Assembly (NCBI GenBank): GCA_017995595.1
Contig: JAGOIO010000030.1
Span: 1 to 10,197, forward strand
Direction: 5' to 3'
Length of the DNA stretch: 10,197 nt
Source of the DNA: a bacterium
GTDB taxonomy: Bacteria > Cyanobacteriota > Vampirovibrionia > Gastranaerophilales > Gastranaerophilaceae
Part shown: one piece after another, positions 1 to 6,464 of the stretch
Numbering within the stretch: position 1 is the stretch's first letter
Layout: every line of letters starts with the position of its first letter
The notes under the pieces: model-generated
Database searches by the model: none
What the model was told of the DNA's origin: nothing
The model's input: the letters and a program-made list of their open reading frames with translations, nothing else
Program-made: the position numbers and the translations under genes

Positions 1-641
1 AAGGAAAATTTTTAAGACAAGTTATAATCGCAGTAATTCCTGCATTGTTTGTAACTTTTGCCCATTATACAAATATAAAAATAGGGTATGATTATTTTGA
101 TTTAAAATGGCTTTATCCGTTTTTTGCGGTTTTCTTGATTACAGGATATTCAAATGCTTATAATTTGACAGACGGTTTAGATGGACTTGCTGCTTTAACA
201 GGAATTCCTGCATTTTTAGCTTGTACAATTATTGCAGAAATTTCAGGAATGCACGAAGTTGCAATTATTGCTGGTGCTGTAACAGGTGCTTTACTTGCGT
301 TTTTAAGATATAACAAACCAAAAGCTTTAGTGTTTATGGGAGATACAGGCTCTCTTGCAATTGGCGGTTTACTTGGAACTTTAGCTGTTATGGGTAAATT
401 TGAATTTCCATTGTTAATTCTCACAGGTGTTTTTATTATTGAAACATTATCCGTAATAATTCAAGTTATAAGTTTTAAAACAACAGGAAAAAGAGTTTTC
501 AAAATGAGTCCGATACATCACCATTTTGAACTTTGCGGTTGGAGTGAAAAGAAAATTGTTGTAGTCTTTTCATTATTTTCTTTTGCATTTTCATTTCTTG
601 CTGTAATGATGTATTTAACATTTTATCAAGGTTGGGTTTAG
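1..641 (+). CDS. mraY: Phospho-N-acetylmuramoyl-pentapeptide transferase, 3' part (5' end outside window)
   Basis: This integral membrane enzyme transfers phospho-MurNAc-pentapeptide from UDP to undecaprenyl phosphate, making lipid I on the inner face of the membrane. The reading frame is already open at the window edge (first full codon at base 3), and 212 residues remain of a family that is usually about 320-360, so the N-terminal third, including the Asp-Asp pair, is missing. Family signatures visible are N-L-T-D-G-L-D-G-L (bases about 162-188), F-M-G-D-T-G-S with the catalytic-site Asp at 342-344, I-E-T-L-S-V-I-I-Q-V, and S-P-I-H-H-H-F-E-L with the His triad at 516-524. The segments between them are hydrophobic, as expected for a polytopic protein. 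murD and ftsW follow on the same strand in standard dcw order. The His-triad context is that of MraY and not of the related WecA family. I see no damage in the part present. Confidence 0.97.
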   Translation, partial: GKFLRQVIIAVIPALFVTFAHYTNIKIGYDYFDLKWLYPFFAVFLITGYSNAYNLTDGLDGLAALTGIPAFLACTIIAEISGMHEVAIIAGAVTGALLAFLRYNKPKALVFMGDTGSLAIGGLLGTLAVMGKFEFPLLILTGVFIIETLSVIIQVISFKTTGKRVFKMSPIHHHFELCGWSEKKIVVVFSLFSFAFSFLAVMMYLTFYQGWV

Positions 642-775
642 ATTGGTTTTTAATTAATTCTATCCCCCAAAAAAAGATATAAAAAGCAAAAGGTAAGGAT
701 ACAAGCAATTTAAGCATTTATCCATAGTCTGAGCTGAAGATTTCAGAGAAGAAGAAAAAAGGAAGGCGATACAAC
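642..775 (+). other. mraY-murD intergenic leader with small potential hairpins
   Basis: This 134-base stretch is unusually long for the interior of a dcw cluster. It contains no ATG-started reading frame and no T-tract terminator. Two weak self-complementary elements are visible: GGATA at about 697-701 with TATCC at about 719-723 (long loop), and CTGAA-gat-TTCAG at 734-746, which can alternatively pair as TCTGA/TCAGA. No convincing -35/-10 pair was found, although A-rich TATAAA at 678-683 could be a weak -10. It ends in the murD ribosome binding site. It may be only a spacer. Confidence 0.3.
759..766 (+). promoter_or_regulatory. murD ribosome binding site
   Basis: AAGGAAGG, 9 bases before ATG 776. 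It decides between ATG 776 and the in-frame ATG 794, which has only A/T/G-mixed coding sequence before it. Confidence 0.7.
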
Positions 776-2131
776 ATGACAAGTTGTTGTGATATGAAAA
801 AAGTTCTTATAATGGGTTTATCAAAAAGCGGAATTTCTGCAGGAAAATTTCTGGCAAAAAATAATGTCGAAGTTTTTATAACGGAAAGCAGAGAAAAAAA
901 TGCAGAAGATGAATCAAAAATCAAAGAACTTGAAGCCTTGGGTATTCATGTTGAAATGGGAGGACATAGCGAAGAATTTATAAAGGGAGCAAAACTTGCA
1001 ATAACAAGTCCCGGAATTCCTCCGCATGCAGAAATATTTAAAAAAGTTCAAAAAGAAGGAATAAGGATAATTTCAGAAGTAGAACTTGCTTATTTATATA
1101 CAAAAAAGCCTTTTGTTGCAATAACAGGAACAAATGGTAAAACAACAACAACAGAACTTACTGCACATATTTTGAATAAAAAATACAAGGCTCAAAAATG
1201 TGGAAATATAGGACTTCCACCTTGTGATTATTTGGAAGAAAAAGATTTAGACTATTTTGTTTGCGAAATGAGTTCTTTTCAAATATATTCTTGTAAAAAA
1301 TTTAGAGCAAAAATTGCTTGCTGGTTAACGTTTACTCCAGACCATGTAAGTTGGCATGGTTCTTTGGAAAATTATTTCGAAACAAAAGCTTCATTATTTA
1401 CGGGTGATAATGCTCCGGAATTTGCTGTTTTTAATGCGACGGATAAAAAGATTTATGATTTTTCAAAAACTTGTAAAGATTCAAAAATATTCTATTTTGG
1501 AAAAGAAGAAGGCGAAAATTGTTGTTATAAACGAGATGAAGCAATATATTTTAAACAAAACGGAAAAGAAGAAAAAATTATTGATATAAAAGATTGTACG
1601 TTGGTTGGAGAACACAATTACCAAAATATAATGTGTTCTGTAATTGTTGCAAAGCTTACAGGTGTGGAAAATGAAAAAATAAAAACTGCAATAATGGAAT
1701 TTAAAGCTCCAGAACACAGATTAGAATTTGTAAGAAAATACAATGAAACAGAAATTTATAATGACTCAAAAGCTACAAATCCGGAAGCTTCAATCGTTGC
1801 GATAAATTCATTTAATGATGGAAATGATGTTTTAATAGCGGGCGGAAGAGACAAAAATACAGATTTAACAGAATTTTGTAATTCAATAAAAGCTCACATG
1901 AAAACAGTTATCTTAATAGGTGAAGCAGGAAAAAGATTTGAAGAAAACTTGAGAAAAAATGGTTTTAATAATATAATTTTTGAAGAAACAATGCAAAGTG
2001 CAATAGATAAAGGAATAGAATTAAAACCAAACGTATTATTGCTTTCACCTGCATGTGCAAGTTTTGACATGTTTAAGAGTTACGAAGATAGAGGAAAAGT
2101 GTTTAAAGATTATGTCCTATCAAAGATATAA
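776..2131 (+). CDS. murD: UDP-N-acetylmuramoyl-L-alanine--D-glutamate ligase
   Basis: Cytoplasmic Mur ligase that adds D-glutamate to UDP-MurNAc-L-Ala with ATP hydrolysis, the second amino-acid step in peptidoglycan precursor synthesis. The product is 451 residues (E. coli MurD is 438). An N-terminal Rossmann-like domain (about residues 7-105) precedes the ATP-binding central domain with P-loop G-T-N-G-K-T-T-T-T-E at 118-127, S-S-F-Q at 166-169, P-D-H-x-x-W-H-G at 188-195 and the likely carbamylated Lys204. The C-terminal domain carries H-N-Y-Q-N at 280-284, P-E-H-R-L-E at 312-317, N-D-S-K-A-T-N at 329-335, G-G-R-D-K at 356-360 and L-L-S-P-A-C-A-S-F-D at 422-431. ATG 776 is chosen because AAGGAAGG (759-766) lies 9 bases upstream. 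The internal ATG at 794, where MurD homology begins, has no such site. The C-terminal hallmark separates it from MurC, MurE and MurF. The end overlaps ftsW. Confidence 0.97.
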   Translation: MTSCCDMKKVLIMGLSKSGISAGKFLAKNNVEVFITESREKNAEDESKIKELEALGIHVEMGGHSEEFIKGAKLAITSPGIPPHAEIFKKVQKEGIRIISEVELAYLYTKKPFVAITGTNGKTTTTELTAHILNKKYKAQKCGNIGLPPCDYLEEKDLDYFVCEMSSFQIYSCKKFRAKIACWLTFTPDHVSWHGSLENYFETKASLFTGDNAPEFAVFNATDKKIYDFSKTCKDSKIFYFGKEEGENCCYKRDEAIYFKQNGKEEKIIDIKDCTLVGEHNYQNIMCSVIVAKLTGVENEKIKTAIMEFKAPEHRLEFVRKYNETEIYNDSKATNPEASIVAINSFNDGNDVLIAGGRDKNTDLTEFCNSIKAHMKTVILIGEAGKRFEENLRKNGFNNIIFEETMQSAIDKGIELKPNVLLLSPACASFDMFKSYEDRGKVFKDYVLSKI

Positions 2132-3308
2132 CAATAAAAGACCAAGAAGATATGAACCGAAAGAACCACAGTTGGGAGTAATAGTTTCACCACCTGACAG
2201 AACGCTTGTAATCGTTGTTACTTTTCTTGTAATAATCGGTGTAATGGCAATATTTTCTGCAAGTGCTCCAAAATGTATGGAAATGGGACAAAATCCTGCA
2301 GGATTTGTTTTTAACCAATTATTCTTTTTAATATTGGGTTTAATCGGTATGAAATTTTTAACCAATTACGATTATAAAAATTTAATTCCAATGACAATGC
2401 CTTTTGTCTTTTTAGTAATAGCGATGTTATTTTTGGTAAATTATACGCCATTAGGAGTTACGGTAAACGGTGCAAAACGATGGTTGAATTTAGGTTTATT
2501 TCAAGCACAACCGTCGGAATTTTCAAAGATAGCACTGGTAATGTTATTGTCCTGTGCGTTTAATAAAAGTAAAACGCTTTTTGAATCAAGCAAAATGGTT
2601 TACTATGTTCCAATATTATTGATGATATTTATGGTTTATAAACAACCAAACTTAAGTATGGTAATTTTACTTTTGGCAACAGGATTAATAATGTACTTAA
2701 GTGCAGGCGGGCCATTAAAACTTTTATTTATCGGATTTGGTTCAGGAATTTTGGCAGTATTAACCGCAAGTGCAACACATTTAATCAAACCATATCAGAT
2801 GTCCAGAATTACAACATGGATAAATCCGGAAGCAGACCCGTTAGGTGCAGGATATAATATCATACAGTCTCTTGTCGCATTTGCAACAGGTGGTTTTTGG
2901 GGTGTCGGATATGGAAACTCAAAACAAAAATTAGCGTGGCTTCCTGAAGCTCATACGGACTTTATTTTTGCAGTTATAGGTGAAGAATTAGGTTTTTTAG
3001 GTTGCCTTTTTGTAATCGGTTTGTTTATAACACTAATACATAGAGGATTCTTGATAGCCTCAAGATGTCCTGATATGTATGGAAAACTTTTGGCAACAGG
3101 AATTACTTTTTCATTAGGTTTTCAAGCCTTTTTGAATATGTCTGTTGCAAGCTCTTTTCTTCCAGCAACAGGTGTTCCGCTACCGTTTATAAGTTATGGT
3201 GGTTCTTCATTGATGGTTTGTATGTGGATGATAGGAATATTGTTAAATGTTTCAAAGAAACGTGTAAGAAAAATAAGAGTTCCGCAAACTAATGTAAGAT
3301 ATATTTAG
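2112..3308 (+). CDS. ftsW: Septal peptidoglycan glycosyltransferase FtsW (SEDS family)
   Basis: Polytopic membrane enzyme of the SEDS family that polymerises lipid II into septal glycan strands together with a class B penicillin-binding protein. The product is 398 residues: a short basic cytoplasmic N-terminus (about residues 1-28), then about ten hydrophobic segments and a basic C-terminal tail. Signatures visible are N-G-A-K-R-W-L-N-L-G at 119-128, Q-P-S-E-F at 133-137, K-Q-P-N-L-S at 177-182, G-V-G-Y-G-N-S-K-Q-K at 264-273, L-P-E-A-H-T-D-F-I-F-A at 277-287 with the catalytic Asp283, and P-F-I-S-Y-G-G-S-S at 358-366. L-P-E-A-H-T-D and the N-G-A-K-R-W form favour FtsW over RodA, as does placement after murD. 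The start codon lies inside murD (20-base overlap). The best upstream purine stretch, AGAGGA at 2090-2095, is 16 bases away, so initiation probably relies on coupling to murD translation. A longer frame reaching back into murD has no support. Confidence 0.95.
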   Translation: MSYQRYNNKRPRRYEPKEPQLGVIVSPPDRTLVIVVTFLVIIGVMAIFSASAPKCMEMGQNPAGFVFNQLFFLILGLIGMKFLTNYDYKNLIPMTMPFVFLVIAMLFLVNYTPLGVTVNGAKRWLNLGLFQAQPSEFSKIALVMLLSCAFNKSKTLFESSKMVYYVPILLMIFMVYKQPNLSMVILLLATGLIMYLSAGGPLKLLFIGFGSGILAVLTASATHLIKPYQMSRITTWINPEADPLGAGYNIIQSLVAFATGGFWGVGYGNSKQKLAWLPEAHTDFIFAVIGEELGFLGCLFVIGLFITLIHRGFLIASRCPDMYGKLLATGITFSLGFQAFLNMSVASSFLPATGVPLPFISYGGSSLMVCMWMIGILLNVSKKRVRKIRVPQTNVRYI

Positions 3309-3344
3309 AGACTTAAAAATAAATATATTAATAAAAAAAACAAT

Positions 3345-3377
3345 AAAAAGGCTCGAGGTTTACCTCGAGCCTTTTTT
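3345..3377 (+). terminator. Strong Rho-independent terminator, probably bidirectional
   Basis: A perfect 9-bp G/C-rich stem, GGCTCGAGG (3350-3358) with CCTCGAGCC (3363-3371), closes a TTTA loop. It is followed by six T on the + strand and preceded by five A, which is a T-tract when read on the - strand. It lies between the stop of ftsW (3308) and the convergent stop of the aminotransferase gene (3398), so it can serve both transcripts. Confidence 0.93.
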
Positions 3378-3397
3378 AAACAATTTGAATTTGAAAC

Positions 3398-4543
3398 TTA
3401 TAATATTTCAATAGCAGCTTTAACACCTGCACCAAGTTCAAATTTATGTCCTAATTTATGCAAAACCGCTTCTAAAGAAGCAACAGCGGTTAAGACATCT
3501 CTGTCAGAAACAAAACCTAATGTACCGATTCTAAAGATTTTATCTTTCAAAGATTTTTGTCCGTTTGCAACAACAATGTCATAATCTTTTTTCAAACCGC
3601 TTCTGATATCAGGAACGCTGACACCTTCCGGCGGATAAATTGATGTAATTGCAAAACTTGCATTGGTTTCATCTTTTACAAAAAGTTCAAGCCCCATAGC
3701 CTTTATTGCAGCACGTAGAGCAAGAGCGTGTTTTTTGTGTCTGTTCCAAATATTTTCCAAACCATCTTTTTTAAGCATTTTTAAAGCTGTATGTAGAGCA
3801 AATACTAAGTTTACAGCAGGTGTAAACGGAGTAGAATCATCTAAAAGTGATTTTTTATGAGCGTCCCAATTAAAGTAAAAATCAGGATATTTACATTGTT
3901 CATGAAGCTTCCACGCATCAGGACTTGCAGAAAGAAATGCTAATCCCGGTGGAATCATAAATCCTTTTTGTGAACCTGAAACTAAAACATCAATTCCCCA
4001 TTCATCTTGTCTTATTTCCATTGCTCCAACGCTAGTAACACCGTCAACAACAGAAATAGCACCATGGTCTTTAATTATTTTACATAAAGTTTTAATATCA
4101 TTCTTTGCTCCTGTTGAAGTTTCAGAATGAGTAAGCGTAACGATTTTAATTTCGTGATTAGTATCTTCTGCCAATTTTGCTTTCAAAAGTTCAGGAGTGA
4201 TAACTTCACCAAAACCTACTTCAAGTTTTTCAACAACAGCACCACGAGAAGATGCTATATTTGCCCATCTTCCGCCAAAATTACCGATAACAAGTGAAAG
4301 AACTTTATCTCCGATATTAACTAAGTTCGACAAAGCCGCATTCATAGCTCCTGTTCCGCTGGAAGCATACATAAATACTTCATTTTTTGTTTGGAACAAC
4401 CATTGTAAGTCAGCATAAACTTCGTGCAAAATTGCCGAAAATTCACTGCTTCTGTGTCCGATAGGGTGTTTAGCCATAGCTAAAAGTACACTCTCCGGTA
4501 CAGGTGTTGGTCCCGGAATCATTAAAAACGTCTTGTCTTGCAT
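3398..4543 (-). CDS. Class V PLP aminotransferase (serine/alanine-glyoxylate aminotransferase family)
   Basis: Predicted cytoplasmic PLP enzyme that transaminates serine or alanine with glyoxylate or pyruvate. The product is 381 residues, normal for the family. It shows the N-terminal I-P-G-P-T-P-V-P (residues 9-16), P-I-G-H-R (27-31), S-S-G-T-G-A-M (61-67) contacting the cofactor phosphate, V-V-D-G-V-T-S-V-G-A (165-174) with the pyridine-binding Asp168, S-G-S-Q-K-G (189-194) with the Schiff-base Lys193, and F-R-I-G (337-340) with the carboxylate-binding Arg338. It resembles the cyanobacterial proteins once misnamed soluble hydrogenase small subunit. ATG at 4543 is preceded by AAGGAG (4555-4550 on this strand) at 6 bases, so an extension to 4594 is rejected. 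The preferred amino donor and acceptor cannot be read from sequence. With no photorespiration genes in the window, a role in serine/glycine/alanine balance, or as a stand-in for SerC, is a guess. Confidence 0.9.
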   Translation of the reverse strand: MQDKTFLMIPGPTPVPESVLLAMAKHPIGHRSSEFSAILHEVYADLQWLFQTKNEVFMYASSGTGAMNAALSNLVNIGDKVLSLVIGNFGGRWANIASSRGAVVEKLEVGFGEVITPELLKAKLAEDTNHEIKIVTLTHSETSTGAKNDIKTLCKIIKDHGAISVVDGVTSVGAMEIRQDEWGIDVLVSGSQKGFMIPPGLAFLSASPDAWKLHEQCKYPDFYFNWDAHKKSLLDDSTPFTPAVNLVFALHTALKMLKKDGLENIWNRHKKHALALRAAIKAMGLELFVKDETNASFAITSIYPPEGVSVPDIRSGLKKDYDIVVANGQKSLKDKIFRIGTLGFVSDRDVLTAVASLEAVLHKLGHKFELGAGVKAAIEIL

Positions 4544-4549
4544 AATTTT

Positions 4550-4555
4550 CTCCTT
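4550..4555 (-). promoter_or_regulatory. Ribosome binding site of the aminotransferase gene
   Basis: On the - strand this reads AAGGAG, 6 bases before ATG 4543. It fixes the start against the in-frame codon 51 bases further upstream. Confidence 0.8.
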
Positions 4556-4592
4556 TTTGATTATACCCCGTAGTCTTTTTTCATTCTTACAC

Positions 4593-4616
4593 AAAAAAGA
4601 TTATTGCTCAACAATA
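4593..4616 (-). terminator. Weak hairpin plus T-run between tsaC and the aminotransferase gene
   Basis: On the - strand TATTG-ttgag-CAATA (4616-4602) is followed within a few bases by six T (4598-4593). The stem is only 5 bp and A/T-rich, so it could attenuate readthrough from tsaC but is not a confident terminator. Confidence 0.25.
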
Positions 4617-4641
4617 TAAAAGATGATTTCTTATTAAAATA

Positions 4642-5229
4642 CTAAAGTTTTATTTCACCTTGTCGCAAAACTTTTACTTCATCGCCCAAAACAAGTACCA
4701 CAGTTGACTCTAAGCCTTTAGCTTTTTCTCCGAAATCCTCAATGATTAAATCTGAAAGCCCTGTCATATTTTCCATTGCTTGTTCATAAGTCTTTGACGA
4801 TGGCTGATGTGAAAGATTTGCTGATGTCGTTGCTAAAACATTTCCTGTTATATTTTCACAAATTTCTTTAAAAACTTCATTGTCGGGAACTCTTATTCCG
4901 ACGGTATTAAACCCTGAGGTCATATAATCAGGTGCAAGCTCTGTTTTTTCAGAAATTATAGTTAATGCTCCCGGAAAATATTTTTTTATTAAATCCTTTG
5001 CAGTTTTATTTAATGGTTTTACATAAGGCATAAGGTTTTCAATACTATTAGACATTAAAATTAAAGGTTTTTGTGCTTCTCTTTTCTTTATTTCGTAAAT
5101 CTTTTTAACCCCGGCTTCATTTGACGGTAAAGCTCCTAAACCCCAAACCGTATCTGTAACATAGGTTATAACTCCGCCATTATCAAGCGTCGTTTTTATT
5201 TTTTCCTTTAACTCTTTTGATAAATACAT
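4642..5229 (-). CDS. tsaC: L-threonylcarbamoyladenylate synthase (TsaC/YrdC type, Sua5 family)
   Basis: Cytoplasmic enzyme that makes threonylcarbamoyl-AMP from threonine, bicarbonate and ATP, the first step of the t6A37 modification of ANN-decoding tRNAs. The product is 195 residues, the size of a stand-alone YrdC domain, without the C-terminal Sua5 domain. Visible are T-D-T-V-W-G-L-G (25-32, the usual P-T-[DE]-T-V-[YW]-G-L-G with Val in place of the Pro), K-K-R-E-A-Q-K-P-L (48-56), P-G-A-L-T (86-90), V-G-I-R-V-P (110-115), T-T-S-A-N-L-S (134-140) and E-S-T-V-V (174-178). ATG 5229 is chosen because a promoter -10 element lies at 5271-5266. The frame can be extended to a TTG at 5277, but this lies upstream of the -10. 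The ribosome site is weak (AAAGAG). The aminotransferase gene follows 98 bases downstream. Confidence 0.92.
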   Translation of the reverse strand: MYLSKELKEKIKTTLDNGGVITYVTDTVWGLGALPSNEAGVKKIYEIKKREAQKPLILMSNSIENLMPYVKPLNKTAKDLIKKYFPGALTIISEKTELAPDYMTSGFNTVGIRVPDNEVFKEICENITGNVLATTSANLSHQPSSKTYEQAMENMTGLSDLIIEDFGEKAKGLESTVVLVLGDEVKVLRQGEIKL

Positions 5230-5265
5230 TTTTAAACTCTTTTCTAAACTGTTTTTCCGCAAGAT

Positions 5266-5292
5266 ATTGTACCACAAATACTATCAGTACAA
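5266..5292 (-). promoter_or_regulatory. Promoter for tsaC (leftward)
   Basis: Read on the - strand: TTGTAC (5292-5287), a 15-base spacer, then TGG-TACAAT (-10 at 5271-5266) with the TG of an extended -10. The short spacer is offset by the extended -10. The predicted transcript begins near 5259, giving a leader of about 30 bases before ATG 5229. Confidence 0.55.
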
Positions 5293-5321
5293 AAAGTTGT
5301 TTTTTATTTATATTACTGATA
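5282..5321. repeat. 8-bp inverted repeat within the divergent promoter region
   Basis: TATCAGTA (5282-5289) and its exact reverse complement TACTGATA (5314-5321) lie with centres 32 bp apart, roughly three helical turns. The left copy falls in the spacer/-35 region of the tsaC promoter, and the right copy overlaps the extended -10 of the hemerythrin promoter. It could be an operator or chance similarity of two promoters. Confidence 0.45.
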
Positions 5322-5325
5322 CAAT
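5297..5325 (+). promoter_or_regulatory. Promoter for the bacteriohemerythrin gene (rightward)
   Basis: TTGTTT (5297-5302), a 17-base spacer, then TACAAT (5320-5325) with TGA directly before it, forming an extended -10. Transcription would start near 5332, giving a leader of about 55 bases to ATG 5388. Confidence 0.65.
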
Positions 5326-5387
5326 ATTTTTGTTTTTACTGTGTTTTCTGTAAAATTCACAAATATAACAACGAAAAGGAAAAAGTT

Positions 5388-5798
5388 ATGGCTTTTTTTA
5401 ACTGGAGTGATGAAAGATTTAGTGTTCATATTCAAGAAATAGATGAACAGCATAAAATGCTTATTAGTTATTTAGATGAACTTTATGATGCAATGCAAAA
5501 AGGCGAAGCTCATAAAATTTTAAAACCGCTTTTAAAAAAACTTGTAGGCTATGCACAAACGCATTTTGCAACGGAAGAATATTATTTTAGAATTTTTGAT
5601 TATCCTGAATCTCAAAAGCATGAAGCTGAACACGATGCTTTTGTTGAAAAAGTAAGAAAATTTCAAGATGATTTTAATGCAGGAAAAGCTATGCTTTCAA
5701 TAGAAATTGCTGATTTTTTAAGAAATTGGATTTCAGAACACATTTCTATTGAAGATAAAAAGTATAGTGCATTTTTAAATTCAAAGGGCGTAAAATAG
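5388..5798 (+). CDS. Bacteriohemerythrin (O2-binding di-iron protein)
   Basis: Small soluble four-helix-bundle protein that binds O2 reversibly at a non-heme di-iron site; in bacteria it is linked to oxygen delivery, scavenging or sensing. The product is 136 residues, the single-domain length. All seven expected iron ligands are visible: His22 (in I-D-E-Q-H), His59 and Glu63 (in T-H-F-A-T-E-E), His78 and His82 (K-H-E-A-E-H), His118 and Asp123 (S-E-H-I-S-I-E-D). The early Trp6 and W-I-S-E-H also fit. There is no signal peptide or attached signalling domain. ATG 5388 has AAGGA (5376-5380) 7 bases before it, while the open frame further upstream runs through the promoter and is rejected. It appears to be a single-gene transcript, because the next gene has its own promoter. 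In an expected anaerobe, a role in handling trace oxygen is likely but inferred. Confidence 0.95.
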   Translation: MAFFNWSDERFSVHIQEIDEQHKMLISYLDELYDAMQKGEAHKILKPLLKKLVGYAQTHFATEEYYFRIFDYPESQKHEAEHDAFVEKVRKFQDDFNAGKAMLSIEIADFLRNWISEHISIEDKKYSAFLNSKGVK

Positions 5799-5814
5799 AA
5801 AGTGTCGTTTTTTA

Positions 5815-5844
5815 TTGACAAAAAGATATATTTAGTATGATAAT
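5815..5844 (+). promoter_or_regulatory. Promoter for rfbC-rfbB operon
   Basis: Perfect -35 TTGACA (5815-5820). The -10 can be GATAAT (5839-5844, 18-base spacer) or TATGAT (5836-5841, 15-base spacer). It starts 16 bases after the hemerythrin stop, leaving about 25-30 bases of leader before rfbC. No terminator stem is seen between the hemerythrin stop and this promoter. Confidence 0.7.
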
Positions 5845-5876
5845 GTAAAAGAAGATTTTGAAAAAAAGAGGAAAAA

Positions 5877-6425
5877 ATGCCATTTACATTTGAAAAATTA
5901 AATATAGACGGGCTAGTTTTAGTAAAACCAAAAGTTTTTGGAGATAACAGAGGATTTTTTATGGAAACATATAAAAAATCAGAATTCGAAAAAAATGGAA
6001 TAAACGTGGATTTTAATCAAGATAACCATTCAAAATCAACGGCACACGTTTTAAGAGGATTACATTTTCAAAAAGCACCTTATGGTCAAGCAAAGCTTGT
6101 TCGTTGTACCAAAGGAACAATTTATGATGTTGCCGTAGATGTTAGAAAAGGCTCAAAAACTTTTGGGAAATATGCAAAAGTAGAACTTTCTGAAGAGAAT
6201 AAGAATATGTTTTTTATTCCGGAAGGATTTGCACACGGATTTGTTGTTTTGTCAGATGAAGCGGAATTGATATACAAAGCAAGTGGTGAATATGCACCAC
6301 AGGCAGATAGCGGGATTTTGTGGAACGACAAAGATATAAATATAGATTGGGAAATAGATTTTGAACCGATTTTGTCAGAAAAAGACAAAGTTCAACAAAC
6401 TTTGAAAGAGTTTGCAAAGAGTTAA
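5877..6425 (+). CDS. rfbC: dTDP-4-dehydrorhamnose 3,5-epimerase
   Basis: Cytoplasmic cupin-fold epimerase that converts dTDP-4-keto-6-deoxy-D-glucose to dTDP-4-keto-L-rhamnose, the third step of dTDP-L-rhamnose synthesis (also called RmlC). The 182-residue product has the usual length. Signatures are G-D-N-R-G-F-F-M-E-T-Y (22-32), L-R-G-L-H-F-Q (59-65) with catalytic His63, Lys73 in Q-A-K-L-V, D-V-A-V-D-V-R-K-G-S (84-93), P-E-G-F-A-H-G-F (115-122), Tyr133 and Asp170, matching the positions of the Salmonella RmlC active-site residues. ATG 5877 follows GAGG (5868-5871) by 5 bases. rfbB begins 39 bases downstream in the same operon. RmlC catalyses a double epimerisation, and single-epimerase relatives such as EvaD-type enzymes cannot be wholly excluded, but the rfbB neighbour fits rhamnose. 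Confidence 0.95.
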   Translation: MPFTFEKLNIDGLVLVKPKVFGDNRGFFMETYKKSEFEKNGINVDFNQDNHSKSTAHVLRGLHFQKAPYGQAKLVRCTKGTIYDVAVDVRKGSKTFGKYAKVELSEENKNMFFIPEGFAHGFVVLSDEAELIYKASGEYAPQADSGILWNDKDINIDWEIDFEPILSEKDKVQQTLKEFAKS

Positions 6426-6464
6426 TATAAAAATATAAGATAAAGAACAAGAAAGGTAAAATAC

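Noticed and set aside
158..424. Open frame on the - strand inside mraY
   Set aside because: It is antisense to strongly conserved MraY motifs, has no ribosome site and resembles nothing. The same applies to the - strand frames within murD, ftsW, rfbC, the HEAT gene and queC.
2055..2111. N-terminal extension of ftsW deep into murD
   Set aside because: The added residues are murD sequence in another frame. The FtsW N-terminus begins naturally at ATG 2112.
3663..4418. Open frames on the + strand within the aminotransferase gene
   Set aside because: They are shadows of a clear class V aminotransferase and have no family motifs or start signals.
4560..4565. TATAAT on the - strand as the -10 of an aminotransferase promoter
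   Set aside because: The -10 is perfect, but no acceptable -35 is found at 15-18 bases and the transcript would start inside the ribosome binding site. It may be a weak or leader-poor promoter, but I cannot support it.
5230..5277. tsaC start at TTG 5277
   Set aside because: This codon lies upstream of the predicted -10 element and has no ribosome site.
5217..5387. N-terminal extension of the hemerythrin frame
   Set aside because: It would run through both divergent promoters. A good ribosome site precedes ATG 5388, and the single-domain length fits.
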